Source: Lagopus muta (taxonomy: Eukaryota; Chordata; Aves; Galliformes; Phasianidae). From it: a DNA stretch of 64,000 bases. The stretch spans positions 28,001,933 to 28,065,932 of the forward strand of contig NC_064439.1 of NCBI RefSeq assembly GCF_023343835.1. Direction: 5' to 3'. This document shows positions 23,963-35,884 of this stretch, piece after piece. The notes beneath the pieces were generated by a model. The model was not told the origin of the DNA. It ran no database searches and saw nothing but the letters and a program-made list of their open reading frames with translations. The translations under genes were made by a program, and so were the position numbers. The stretch's first letter is position 1. Each line of letters starts with the position of its first letter.

Positions 23963-26309
23963 GAAGGTAGCAGGGGAAGCAATACATTAAAAAAAATGGA
24001 GAAAATAAATATTAAACAACAATTTACAAGTATGCAATTGAAAAAAATAATCAAAACATTTATTTGCACTTATTAGTTGAAAAGCTTTTGTAACTTCTTT
24101 TTCTAAGGAAACACAATTATGTAACAATACCAATTTTGCAATCTCCACAACGATTTAAAAAGTGAAAATAATTTTAGAAAGGAATATACTGCAGTTGTTG
24201 GAATTCATACAAAATACCCAGAGAAAAGGAAAACAGAAGCTTGATTCTCTCACGTCCTTTGTAACTGATTTTTAAGATCTAAAACGTAGTCAACATTTTG
24301 GCTCAAAAGCACTGAAACACAATGTATGATTTAATTAAGTAGCACAGTTAAAGACCCATATTTTCAGTACACACTGAATCTCACCTCAATTTTACAACCT
24401 ACTTTCAACTCACAGATTCAAAGCACTGGGACTTCAGTAGCTTACAGTGAACTTCGTATCCCATAACCTTAATAAGTAGCCTGGTTTTGATAGGCAAGTA
24501 AACAGATTAACACAGGAAGGAAAAATAAAATGTCACTTTGATGATAGGCTTCCAACTGAGCACTCCAGCTGACATTTCAAAAAAGTCCTTTGTCTAATTG
24601 GCACGTTTTCTTAATTGTACTGACAATAATAGGTTGGCCTCTTGCAACCAGTATCATTTTTCATTTGCACATTGGGAACATTCTGATAGGTGTAGTCAGG
24701 CACAGACACATTCTTGGATAGAAAAAAAGGAGGGAACAATTAGTGTGAAGCAACAGATGAAAAGAAAGGTCTACAAAACTCTAGGGAAAATCTAGAAGAG
24801 TTTCAAATACAGAAAGTGAACCACAAAGAGAAAACAAGAGCTGTTCTCCATATGCACAGTGGATAATACTGGAAGCATCAGGCTTAGGGGAACTTGAACT
24901 GGGATATAAATTAGAAGTCAGGAGGGGAATACAAAGGAACAGATAACTGGTCAGAGCAAGAAACTCCATCACTGTGGTCTTGTAAAACAACTTAGATACA
25001 TATAAAGTGGAACAACTTAGATACATATAAAGTGGGTAGAGATGGAATAGTTTGATTCCAAATGTTTCCACCACTACTTCTCTAAGATGCTGTATCAAGG
25101 AAGAAATTGCAGTTGACATTTTGAAGAAATTTGGTTTAATAGAGAAAGAGTAAACATCTTCAACAATTTATACAAAACATAATGTTAATCACTGCTTTTA
25201 TGCAATAAGGCTGCTGCTGGAAGGACATACTCTATCAGCTACTACAAAGGGGAGCAGTAGTCTCAGAAGTTGAGGTTGAAGGAAAAACTGATGGAAGAAA
25301 GATATCGCTGAAACACTATATATTACACAGAATTATATACTGTAATGCTGTCATTAACTTTGTGCTTTATGTAAAAGCCAGTAAGCATGACAAAGAAGTA
25401 AATGGGTATACTACCTGATTTTTTCATTATTCTTGGAAAAAATATTTGTATTTGACCAGATTGTCCTAAGAATCATCAAATAAATAAGTGGTTACTATTT
25501 GTACTTCTGCCCCTCCAAAGATTACGCTCTTCACAAATTCATGTTATATATTCTAATATGCAATAAAATTAATTACTAGTGGTCTAAAAATTGTCTACTA
25601 TTTACTGAGCAGTGCTTCCCTTCCATGCTATGCAATGCAGGGGAATTCAGTGAAGCAAAGAGTGCAGAAGTGTACCTGCTTCTTCAGTACCTTTTGTCAT
25701 GGACTGAAGGTACAAGAAGGAACTCTGAACCCACTATTCATGTTTAGTAGGAGTTTTCCCATCCTCTTTTCCCAGGGATAAATGTTGTTATATTATGTAC
25801 AAGGAGAGTTCAAACCATGTGCATACACCCGATTCAAACCATGAACACTGCAGTCACTGTCAAGATCTAGCAGCACATTTCTCACCGCCCAGCAGTGCCA
25901 GCCTCTTTGCACCCCTCATCAACTTTTGTTCAGTTTGTGTTGAGGAGTGCACAACCACACGCTCTCTGCTTTCCAAATGGGCTTTCAGCCATCTCTGAAG
26001 TTGGCGGGAGGTGTGTATCTTTTTTCCCATTTCACAAAAAAAGAAAGAAAAAAAATGCACCTGGCCAGGAATGCTCTTAATGTTTCTCTCAATAAATCTT
26101 TCCACATCCTCTGTTGGTTACTGGATTCAGTATGCATTCCTTTGCAGCAATAAATTATTTAAGTTTTTGAACATAAAAGGAAGCAAGAGAGAAATTTAGC
26201 TTCCACAAGAGAATGAAAATGAAACCATAAGATTATTTTAAAGTGAAAAAAACAAAAAAGCTTTTTATAAATCTAAACCTAAAACTAAGGCTTTACTGCT
26301 AACTTCTGT
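23963..26309. other. Unique AT-rich DNA with a short tandem duplication
   Basis: No gene was recognised. The only structured item is the exact 25-bp duplication at 24986-25035. Open frames up to 112 codons (24781-25119, - strand) carry no domain. Confidence 0.5.
24986..25035 (+). repeat. Exact 2 x 25-bp tandem duplication
   Basis: The unit starts AACAACTTAGATACATATAA and is repeated without a mismatch at 24986-25010 and 25011-25035. Identity across both copies suggests a recent slippage or duplication event. Confidence 0.95.
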
Positions 26310-27030
26310 GTTCTGAAGGAAAGACACGCGAAGAATTCTGAATAGCATTTGTAACCCACGCAATACAGCACAGCAATGGGTACAATAAGACCATTTGATA
26401 GAGCAAAGTCCATAAATTACTATTTTTCAGCATAGGCACCACCAGGATATCTGCATTTTCACCAGAGATGAACAAGAGCCTGCACCAGTGGAGATGACCT
26501 ACCATTTCACAGCTGCTATGAGGGCATCATTGTTAGGAAAATGCTGCCCACACACTTCATCTTTCACTGTGCTCACACATCCACTGTTTGGTTTCTACAA
26601 ACTCAGCAAGTGTTGACGAATGTCAGTGGGTGCCGTTTTTCCTGCACAGAGGAATTCAATTCTACACTTTTGCTACATATGCACTTCTATGTCAGATGCT
26701 GGTGCCCAGAGATGCAGTGGATGCCCCATTCCTGGAGACTTTCAAGGAAAGGCAGGCAATGTGATCTAGATGTGGATGTCCTCGTTCACTGCAGGGGCGT
26801 TGGACTGAATGAGCTTTAAAGGTCCTTTTCAAGTGTAAGGATTCTATGATTCCACGCTATTCTGTCAGACTGCCCCTCTGCTACTATCCGTCACGCAGCA
26901 ACAAAATGTAAAGGAATATCGTCAGGAAGGTTCAACCTTTATTGCCATACCACCAATAACTGCCTCCAATGTCATGGGCCAACAACAACAACAACAAAAG
27001 GGAGGCATTACTTTTGGAGTAACCCTCGCA
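26310..27030 (-). mobile_element. GalluHop derivative split by a CR1 insertion
   Basis: The flanking parts (about 26310-26700 and 26853-27030) align with the copy at 40962-41515. Shared blocks include CCATTTGATAGAGCAAA, CAGCTGCTATGAGGGCATCA and GTCAGACTGCCCCTC. The right end is GGAGGCATTACTTTTGGAGT. Removing the internal CR1 leaves about 570 bp, close to the other full-length derivatives. The left terminal repeat is heavily diverged. A CAA triplet run occurs near the right end at about 26980-26998. Confidence 0.8.
26701..26852 (+). repeat. CR1 LINE 3' fragment nested in GalluHop
   Basis: This segment has no counterpart in the uninterrupted GalluHop copies. It carries typical CR1 3' sequence, GCAGTGGATGCCCCATTCCT through CAGGGGCGTTGGACTGAATG, and the tail ATTCTATGATTC. 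It is about 150 bp. GCT flanks it at 26698-26700 and 26856-26858, a short possible target duplication. Confidence 0.92.
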
Positions 27031-29364
27031 TTATCCAATTTAAGACAACAAATAAGAGGAAACATATCCTTAACTCTTTACAGTTACAACTGATAGTCAA
27101 ACTTTATAACATATGATGTACTGATGCTTTTAGAAGGGCAAGAGATCATCAGACAGGTTACTAGCATTTATATTTACACTGTGGCTCCTTCCTGATAACA
27201 CAGTCCCACACGGGCCTCAGGGCCAGCTGTGCAAGGACTAGGGTGCAGTGCCAGGCCTCCTGGTCAGCGCTGGCACTGAGGCACATTGTTTGGTCATGCA
27301 GAGGTTAAGCATGTGCTGATCTGAACTTGCTTTATTCTCACAGCCATCGTGTTACTGGAAAGAGGCAGAAAATAGCCTGAAGAAGTGGACTCTTCCAGGA
27401 ATTTCCAGATAATCGTATAAGTTCTTTCCTCCTGAGAATCAAAACTTGCTCTCATACTAGAAATCACTGTGGTAGTGTCTGTCATGGTCTGTGCAGTATT
27501 ATTTAACTGTGGATGACCATTTCTATTCTGTACAATCCATCAGAAAGCAAATGGGAAAATAAATGTTAGCAACTGAAAGACAACACATTGTTCAAAGTAA
27601 AAGGAAAAGACTTCCTGAGGCAATAGTTAAGTTGCATCTTCACTATTCTTTCTTCTCCTCTAAATCCTACAAAGAATTTATTTCATTTTTAGGCCTTTAC
27701 TGTGCATTTAAACACATATTTTCAATGGGATTTCATTTTTTTCCTAAGTAGTTACAGGTAATTCAGAAACCAGCAGTTTTTATAAAGAATACAAAAAGCC
27801 TTTAGATAACAGGATTAAACAACACAGGAAAGAAAAAGAATGTTGTGAATCTTTATTAATCTACACTTAAGCAAATACATGAATACTTCAAGTCTCCTGG
27901 CTATACCCTTCAAACACCCATGTTTTTGACACTGCAGTGTTATTTCTGGCAATGGTGCTGATTACACCTGATGGTGCCTACAGGGAGGCTTCAATAAGGA
28001 TGCCAGGACAAATCTAATCTACCACACCTAACTCCATTGCACATACAGGAATCCAAGCCTCTTTTATATTCAATGGCATAGTACTAAATCTTTCAAAAAG
28101 CTCATTATTAGTTGCAGGAAGTCAAATAATCAAGCAGAACCAGGTCCTCACATGTCTAACTGCCTGACATGTTCAGATGTACTGCAACCACGATAAAAAG
28201 CAGGATGTCAGAAAAAAAGGAGCAATACAAAAATCATGTAGCCCACAAGAGCGCTCACATTATTGCCCACCCACTGCTCAGTTTGGCGAACTCCAAGAGA
28301 AGAACATACTTCAGTGCACTACTCAGCATGTGCATATTCATGCATGCACTGGATGGATCAAACACAAATAATTCTTTCACTCATCAACAAAATCTTTAAA
28401 AAAAGACCATGACCTTTAAATAAGACTCAGAGGCAGCAACAATTTTGATGACTGAAGTTCCACATGATCTACTAATGTGCTACGATCCCCCCTAAACCAT
28501 TGTGATATTCATTGTCTATTCATTTCATCCATTTGACTTAAATGAGTCTCTCGTAAAAAAGGAAAACCAAAAACCTCTAAAGTTTCTTGGCCATTAATAA
28601 ATAGAATTTTTTTATTGTTTGAACAGATGATTAACTACATTTATAAGCTAAAAACAAAACTTTTACCACTTTATATTTATGTACTTTGGAATAGAAAGTA
28701 CTCAGAAACTCTGCCAACCTTATAAACCATAAATCCACATAACAGCACAGCACTTTGATTCCAAAATAAAATATCCACTTTGTCTGTTATTAAATAGTAA
28801 AAGTATTCCAACATAACCATATTGTATGGTGGTTGTAACTCACATTCAGAATTTATTTGATGTACAGTAGGGGTTTTCTGGTCGGCAGAATAAGACTGGA
28901 AATGGATACTGGGACAGAGTTAAAGTTGTGTTTGGAGCACGCAACGTGATACTTTACAAATGTGCATTTGTTTAAGGAACTGTGAGGGTATCTGCGTATT
29001 TATTGACATTCTCATGATTCATTTCCTTGCTTCAATCTGTTCAGGATTTTTTTTTTCCAGCTGTAACTTCATATACACACATTCCCATTTACATATGTAC
29101 TAGTTCAATTTAAGCATAGCTCAAAAAACACACAGCCTCCTCTTTAGCTCCAAAAATATCTCTGCAGGTATTACCTCTGCCTTTTACTGTACTGCTCCAA
29201 AAGAATAAAACAGCTGTATTCTATTACTTGCACTCCATTTTGCTATAATGTTGTTTGACTTCAGCGTTAAAACCGTTTCTACAAATGAATAGGACTGCAA
29301 CGTTAGCCCTGATCACTCAGCTGATAGGAAACCTGAAAACATGATTTAAAGATTGGGTTAAACT
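27031..29364. other. Unique AT-rich DNA, nothing recognised
   Basis: A splice-bounded open segment on the - strand near 27341-27430 (about 30 codons, phase 0 to 0) has only a moderate donor and is not called. There are no dispersed repeats. Confidence 0.45.
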
Positions 29365-29625
29365 TAGGGCACATCGATGCGAATACAGTTGCATCTGCAT
29401 CAGGAGAGGCAAGGGGCCAGAGCAGTGCTGGCGCTGGCGTGCCCTTGCCCTTGCCGTTCCATTGTGCGACAGCTCCCTGGCACAGCTTTGGCTCCCGCCT
29501 GCTAGCATGTTCCCAGACAATGGCTGGGCACGGTTCAGGGGACAGCACAGGCCAGGAACTGCTCCCACGAGGCAGGCTGAATGAGGCCACCCTCTTTTGG
29601 GAACAAGAGAGCTTCGCCATATGGG
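29365..29625. other. GC- and CpG-richer patch
   Basis: About ten CpGs occur in roughly 260 bp (GGCGCTGGCGTG, GCGACAGC, CCACGAGGCAGG). Overlapping chance frames of 126 and 103 codons on the - strand and 63 on the + strand reflect the composition. No domain or splice signals support a gene. It might be a regulatory element or an old unique GC-rich patch. Confidence 0.3.
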
Positions 29626-32600
29626 CATGAGACATGCTGTGTCTCTTAGCCCTAGGACACGAGAACCATCCCTGGCCTGCCATTACAAATGTGTCCTAGG
29701 CAGCACTGTGAAGTAACAGCTGTGCCTTTCTCTCTCAACCCAAATGCATCAAGAATACATAGAAATCTACCCCCCAGAACACTGTGCAAACACCACGTAG
29801 CTACCACATAAACACACATTTAAATTTATAAACAACAACAAACAAACAAAAAACACGAACTGCTCTATGGAAATCTTTCCCTCTCAACAAACTTCAGCAT
29901 GACAAAGGGAAAGAGAGAGACAAATCACACTGCAAGACAGCACTTGTGCTGTATCTCACATTCCTGCCACTGCATGGAAAATACCGGCATCCAGCAGAGG
30001 ATGGCTTGATGAAGAACGCTCACTTCTCCCCTTCACAGAATAGGCCTGTGTGTACAGCAGGCACACCACAGGGCATAAGTACATAAGTAGAAAATGGCTG
30101 AAAGGGCCTGTATTCTGGCAAGTGCATTGCAATACCCACTCTGGCAGCACAAGAACTGCCGGTAGTGTAAATCTCTACTCAGTGCTGCAAGTTACACTTT
30201 GGCCAAACCACGTGCATCCAAAAATTTGCCTCATGACACAGACCAATATTGTTTTATCTGCACAGAAACCAAGAAGAAAGACCAGCGTCAAAAGCCTCGT
30301 CATTTGACGTTTTCTTCTTCTTTTCTTTCAATCTAAAATATTATATGGGAGGACTTACGTCATTTTTCACAATATAAAACGATTTGGTGTTCGTTCAAAT
30401 CTCAGATTCATGAAGAAGCTTTTTTTTCCTACTCAAAATACGTAGTGGCATGCATCCACAAATTAAGGCAATTTCCATTTGTGTAACAGTACAAATTAAT
30501 CCCCTTCTTTTTCAAATGCTCCCACATAAGATTTTTTAGTCCATGTGCCAAAGGATCTATTGATAAGTGCACTCTCATACATAATATCAGTGCAACTATT
30601 TACCTCAATAAGCAGACAGCTATGCAGATCATCCTAAAAGATAAGAAAACTATTTCACTGAATATTTTTAGCTTTCCTTTCAAGTAACACATAAATAAGC
30701 TAGCATTTGAGTTTAGATAGGTAGCTGGGTTCAAAAATATTGCAGCAGTTCCACAACTCAACCTTTGCATCTACAGTCTTGCTTCTTTACTCAACTAAGA
30801 AAATGCAATGGATTCTTCACCATCATTGGATAGAAACAGAAAATCCAAGTGTGCTGCATGCAGTGGAGAACTGAGAACTGGGTAGCACTAGAAAAACCAA
30901 GCTGTGTGATAATGGAGCCAGGTTTTAATAACCAATAGTTTAAACTCTGATACGTCTGAGTTAGTTTGCTGCAGTTAAACAGTTGCAAATGCATGCTACA
31001 GTTGAGCCAAATGCAGACAAATTGTACATAGATGTGTAGTACTGCACTGTATCTCCCAGTCTGTCCTGCACTACTCATTAACCACGCCACCTGTATTTTA
31101 CCACAAGAAAACAGAAAGCCATCAATGCATAAAATGTGTATAGTTACACTGATAGACAAGTGTTTTAAATCTTCTGGAGTCTGTAAGAAGCCCATCTCCA
31201 GTGCTACACATACCTTTTAACCTAAGATTCACAGAGTTAAAATAGAAGGTAAATGACACATGTTTGTTTAGAACAAAGAAACAAACAAAAGCACAACATG
31301 GACAAAACTAATTAATTACTTTCTCAAGAATGAACAGCATACACAGAATTCTCCTAAACGGGCAGTTTTAAAACATCTCCATTATCGTGTTCTGCAATAT
31401 GTAGGTAACAAGGGTTTGGTTCAGTTTCCTTCTTTGTCTGATTAATCCACTGTCCCTCCCTCACACTTCTGGCGGGCTGAGGCTAAAATTCCTGTGAAGG
31501 GAGACCCATTTGAGATAGATAGTGTATGCCTCAAGAGAAAGATGACAAAATTCCAGCCTAGATGCTAGTCCAGGTGCCTGAGGGGCAACTGCGAGCTGCT
31601 TTCTGTAACCCTTGCTTGGTTTTATTCTTTTCACATAAAAAAAGAGATCAGCCTTGGAGCAGACACAAGCCAGGTGCCCGTGCCCCTGTCATTTTTTGCC
31701 TACCTAGGCACTGTATTTCCTTGTTCTTGCCCTCTCCAAGGACTTTTTTCCTGTATGAAAAATTTTAGCAGGATCATACGAAATAATTCATAAAATTCCT
31801 GGACCAAAAATTCTCTGAAAAGGTTGCTGTGAAGAGCAGTTTCAGAATATTCAGTCCCTGCAGCTTGACCAAGGTTTCATTCAGCACTTACCACCATCTG
31901 ATCTGAGTTGTTGGCAATGGTGAGCAGTGATAGAACAGTCAGCTAATGACCACCTTCCCTCCACGCTGTTCAGAAAGCTACCTGATGCTTGAATTAGCAG
32001 CCAATTCTGCCACCTGTATGTACTGGGAAAGGAATAAGCCACTTAGCATACGTGGTTGTCTGCAAATTTGGAAGTGTATTACGTGTCTGAGGTTTCTTAG
32101 AGATGGTCTCTCAACACCGTATGACACCAAATGAGATTATAATATGAAACATATTAATGTTAATGAATGTTACTCTTCTACCTAACAGGTCCTTTGAGAT
32201 ATCACTCTGGTAACTTCGTAAAACACACCACAACAGTTTTTAGGAGGAAGGGATAATTGCTTCTTACTATCATCACAGAAAAAATGAAATGCTCCTTGTG
32301 CACAGAAAACTGGCATTCTCCTCTGACAATCGCCATTGGAAGCTGCTGAAAAGCTGAGTGACGTTGACTGGCCAAGTCTTTCCTCTGGTTTCCAGTAAGC
32401 TCTGGAACAATCCAATAGCACTGACAAATTAATGTGGGAGTGGGATGCAAGTCTTCTTCCTCACAGCAGCAGCAACATATGACAGGCTTTCTTTCTGTGT
32501 ATGTGGCGGATATTCTGCTGCCTGTTGCTCTGCGAGAGTCAGTAAATATATATTTTGTTAGGCTGTGGCAATGAGTCCCACAGGTGGCCAGGAATACATA

Positions 32601-33675
32601 GCAGACCCATCACACATGCATACAGAGAAACGGTTGAGTAGTGCCAGCCTTCTGCAAACTGTAACACTCTAGTCATGCAAATCACTTGCAGACTGTTGGA
32701 GTGCACCAGCCACCAACCAACAGTGGAGTAATTGCATCATGTATGAATGGATTTGACAGATGGGGCAGTAGCAGAGCAGAAGCAGAGTTTAAGCAGATTT
32801 TAAGCCATTTTTATCCTATTGTAAGCTGAGAAATACAGCACTTCTACACTCAGTGTCACTTGATGAGCAGCCCTAGGGAAGCTATAGGAAATCAGCAGTA
32901 TGTAGGAAGGCAAAAATGTAGGTGTAGAAAAAGCTGAGAGAAGTGGTGGGGAACAAGCTAGGAGAAAAGGCAGAAGGTGAAAGCAAGTGTTTGACAATTT
33001 GTTCTTTGGAGAGCTTTTCCTTTAAGTTGAGCAATGCTTATATTTCGATACTTCAGTAGTCCACATTAAAATATTTTCCCCTTTCTTCCTAACTAACCTA
33101 AGGCAATTCCATGGAAAGTTCTTCCTTTCCTATGTACTTTTGAAGGCACAGAGTGATATTATGTTACTCAAATTAAAATACAAAAATGTTCCAGACATTT
33201 TCTAATGAGTGATTCATTTTCATACTCATCATCCTTTACCTTTTTCTCAGTAATCAAGCTACCACTGAGAGAAAAGGAACATACTATTACAGGAATAACA
33301 CAGTAATAAGTACATCATAATACTAGAATAAAAGAAAATACATCTAGATAAATTGCAATTTCAGATAATTTACAATTTAGTAGGTCAATGGAGACCCCTG
33401 ACTCTTCTTCTTGACCTTCTGTTAGGATAACCCAGTACATTTTATCCAAAGTCTGTTTAGCAGTTCCTTTAGATTAAGTACACAACTATCTCAGTCCTCA
33501 AAAGACATGCCTTTGCTAAAGATCAGGAGATATTACTATCGATGCCAGAGGCTCTATTTGATAGGAAAATTGTGTCATATACAGCATGAAAGAAAAAAAA
33601 GTATTCTAAGAACCTAATAGCATATTTCTACCCAGTGATGATGATCTGAGATCACCAGCGTAATCATAAAATTAT
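29626..33675. other. Unique DNA, nothing firmly recognised
   Basis: No dispersed repeats are visible. Two very short phase-0 segments with splice-like borders on the - strand, 30604-30633 and 31892-31942, are discussed under findings. The 134-codon - strand frame at 30791-31195 has no domain. Confidence 0.45.
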
Positions 33676-33912
33676 AATCACAGAATCATAGTCTCATATC
33701 AGTTGGAAGGGACATTTAAAGATCTAGTTCAACTCCCTTCCAATGAACAGGGACACCTACAGCTAGATTAGGTTGCCCAGTGCCCAGTCTAGCCTGACCT
33801 TGAGTATCTACAGGGACAGGGCATCCCATAAGTAAACATCACATATCTGAATGCTTCCCTTTACTGTTGCAGCACTACACCATCCTTACTGACAAAAAAA
33901 TACCTAATAGGG
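33676..33912 (-). repeat. CR1 LINE 3' fragment, diverged
   Basis: The + strand shows the reverse complement of a CR1 end: ATCACAGAATCATAGTCTCA, GTTGGAAGGGACATTTAAAG, TTAGGTTGCCCAGTGCCCAG and GGGACAGGGCATCCCATAAG. The part after about 33830 is degenerate, but the ACCTAATAGG near 33900 still fits the family. It is about 235 bp. Confidence 0.88.
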
Positions 33913-35302
33913 AGAGAGAAAGCAACACATTACTTCTTCATATTAATTTCTAATAAGAGCAAAAAGTACATACTTTATGGCAAATTTAACACAGTACATT
34001 TTAAATTTATAGGCTTTTCCTTTCAACCCCGTGTAATACTGAATACATTGTTTGTACCTTATTTCAAGAAAAAAAAATGAACAAAGTAGTCTGCAAACAT
34101 CTAAGTTGCTAACATGCAGCACAACACAGTAAATGCTCTAGCTATCGCAGATAATAAACTTCTGCCTACAAGTATGCAGGATGGGGGTTTACATAATTTG
34201 CAACATACTGTTTGTGAGATATAAAGAAAGACTGGGCAAATTTTAATTGCTGTAACTGTAACAAAATGGAAAGGTCCTCAGAAAGAATGAGTGATGCAGC
34301 TGAATCCCTGGAGAGTGCTGAAAAACAGTGCAGAGGAAATCTAAGCATTTTTCCCATTCACTCAGTTGAAAGCACATTTTTCCTCCTCCTCTAGGTGCTA
34401 AATTCATACAGAAAATAATGCATAATAAATACCCAGCCTCCAAAAGAAGCAGGGGCATGATTAAAACCATTTCAGTGTAAGCGTTCTGTTCAGTCATTAA
34501 AATCTTCATTCTATAACTCCTACAGAGTGTGAATAATCTGAAATGCAAGTTCATGGCTGCGGTAACTACTGATTGGAAACATTTCTCTTGATTACAGATA
34601 ATTAATTTGAGATGATTCAGAAGAAAAAAACTCTATAGCCTATTAAAAAACAAAGTCAAAACTTCTCCTCAGGGGAAGAAACGAAAACCAAGAGATTCTG
34701 AGGGTCAAAGTATGCATACACATGTGCTGTACTATTGTTCGCATCCCAGCCTTGCGGCTTCCAAACTTTTCAGATGATAACATCAGTTCAGTGGGGTAAA
34801 GGCCACATTCCAATTTTTTGTTACAGAAAAATAAACCAAAGGAACTACACTGCTAGCAGCCCAGGGACTTTACAGAGACCAAAACAACTTTAGACTTCAT
34901 ATTTTGCTCTAGAAAACCTAATATGTAATTGCTTCAGAAATTCTGAGAGATGAGTTTAAAAGCAGCTTTACAGTAACTCAAATGACAGCGTTTATTAGTG
35001 AGACACAGTGAGAAGGATTGGCTGTCCAGAAGTTCACTGATACCAGATTCCCATCATGTGGTGTTCTTCAGTGAATCTAGCAAGTTGCTTTGCAAGAAAT
35101 TCTCAACCTGCATCATCTCATCATTATTTGAGGGACTTAAAAAACTTCATTTTTAAGTTATGCAATGAAATTTGAAAACATTCTTCAATTATATATTAAC
35201 ACACAGAATTGAATATCCATCCCATGTATTTCAACTCGGCACTCACCTTCTACTTTTTTGAGAATATTCAAGTGACCTTTAGATATAACTCATGTCTCAT
35301 CT
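33913..35302. other. Unique AT-rich DNA, nothing recognised
   Basis: Overlapping - strand frames of 63 and 103 codons (34166-34554) have no domain. There are no repeats. Confidence 0.5.
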
Positions 35303-35884
35303 CATTCAGGGAGGTGATTGTCCCTCTCTACTCCACCCTCATGAGGTCTCATCTGCAGTACTGCGTCCAGGTCTGGAGTCCCCAGTACAAGAAAGACAGA
35401 GAGCTTCTGGAGTGGGCCCAGAGGAGAGCACAAAGATGATCAGGGGACTGGAGCACCTCCCCTACAAAGACAGGCTGAGGGAGCTGGGCTTGTTCAGCCT
35501 GTAGAAAAGAAGGCTGCAGGGCGACCTCATTGCAGCCTTTCAGTACCTAAAGGGAGCCTACAAACAGGAGGGGAGTCAATTTTTTGAAAGGGTTGATAGT
35601 AGCAGGATAAGGGGAAATGGTTTTAAGTTGAAAGAGGGAAGATTCAGGTTGGATGTCAGGGGGAAATTCTTTACTGTGAGAATGGTAAGGTGCTGAAACA
35701 GGCTGCCCAGATTGGTTGTGGATGTCCTGTCCCTGGAGGTGTTCAAGGCCAGGTTGGATGGGGCCTTGGGCAGCCTGGTCTAGTATTAAATGGGGAGGTT
35801 GGTGGCAGGGAGGGGAGGTGGTTTGAGATTTGTGATCCTTGAAGACCCTTCTAAGAACCCGGGCCATTCTGTGATTCTGTGATT
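35303..35884 (+). repeat. CR1 LINE fragment with remnant of ORF2 end
   Basis: This is the longest CR1 copy in the window, about 580 bp. Its 5' part encodes a broken remnant of the reverse transcriptase ORF C-terminus. The peptide [20 protein letters not shown] is in one frame near 35310-35370. The continuing similarity (GLEHLPYKDRLRELGLFSL) is in another frame, so there is a frameshift, and a TAG follows at once. The 3' end closes with TTCTGTGATTCTGTGATTC. It is inactive. The - strand 106-codon frame inside it is a shadow of the repeat. Confidence 0.95.

Noticed and set aside
27341..27430. 30-codon - strand segment between GATTCTCAG and GTGAGA, phase 0 to 0
   Set aside because: The donor context is weak and the peptide shows nothing recognisable.
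29303..29683. 126-codon - strand frame
   Set aside because: It is explained by local GC richness. Overlapping frames on both strands are equally open.
33242..33266. 25-bp - strand segment with an excellent acceptor (CCTTTTCTCTCAG) and GTAAAG donor
   Set aside because: It is too short, its only open phase (2 to 0) does not fit the neighbouring candidates, and the stretch is splice-like on both strands.
35547..35867. 106-codon - strand frame
   Set aside because: It is antisense to a CR1 fragment.
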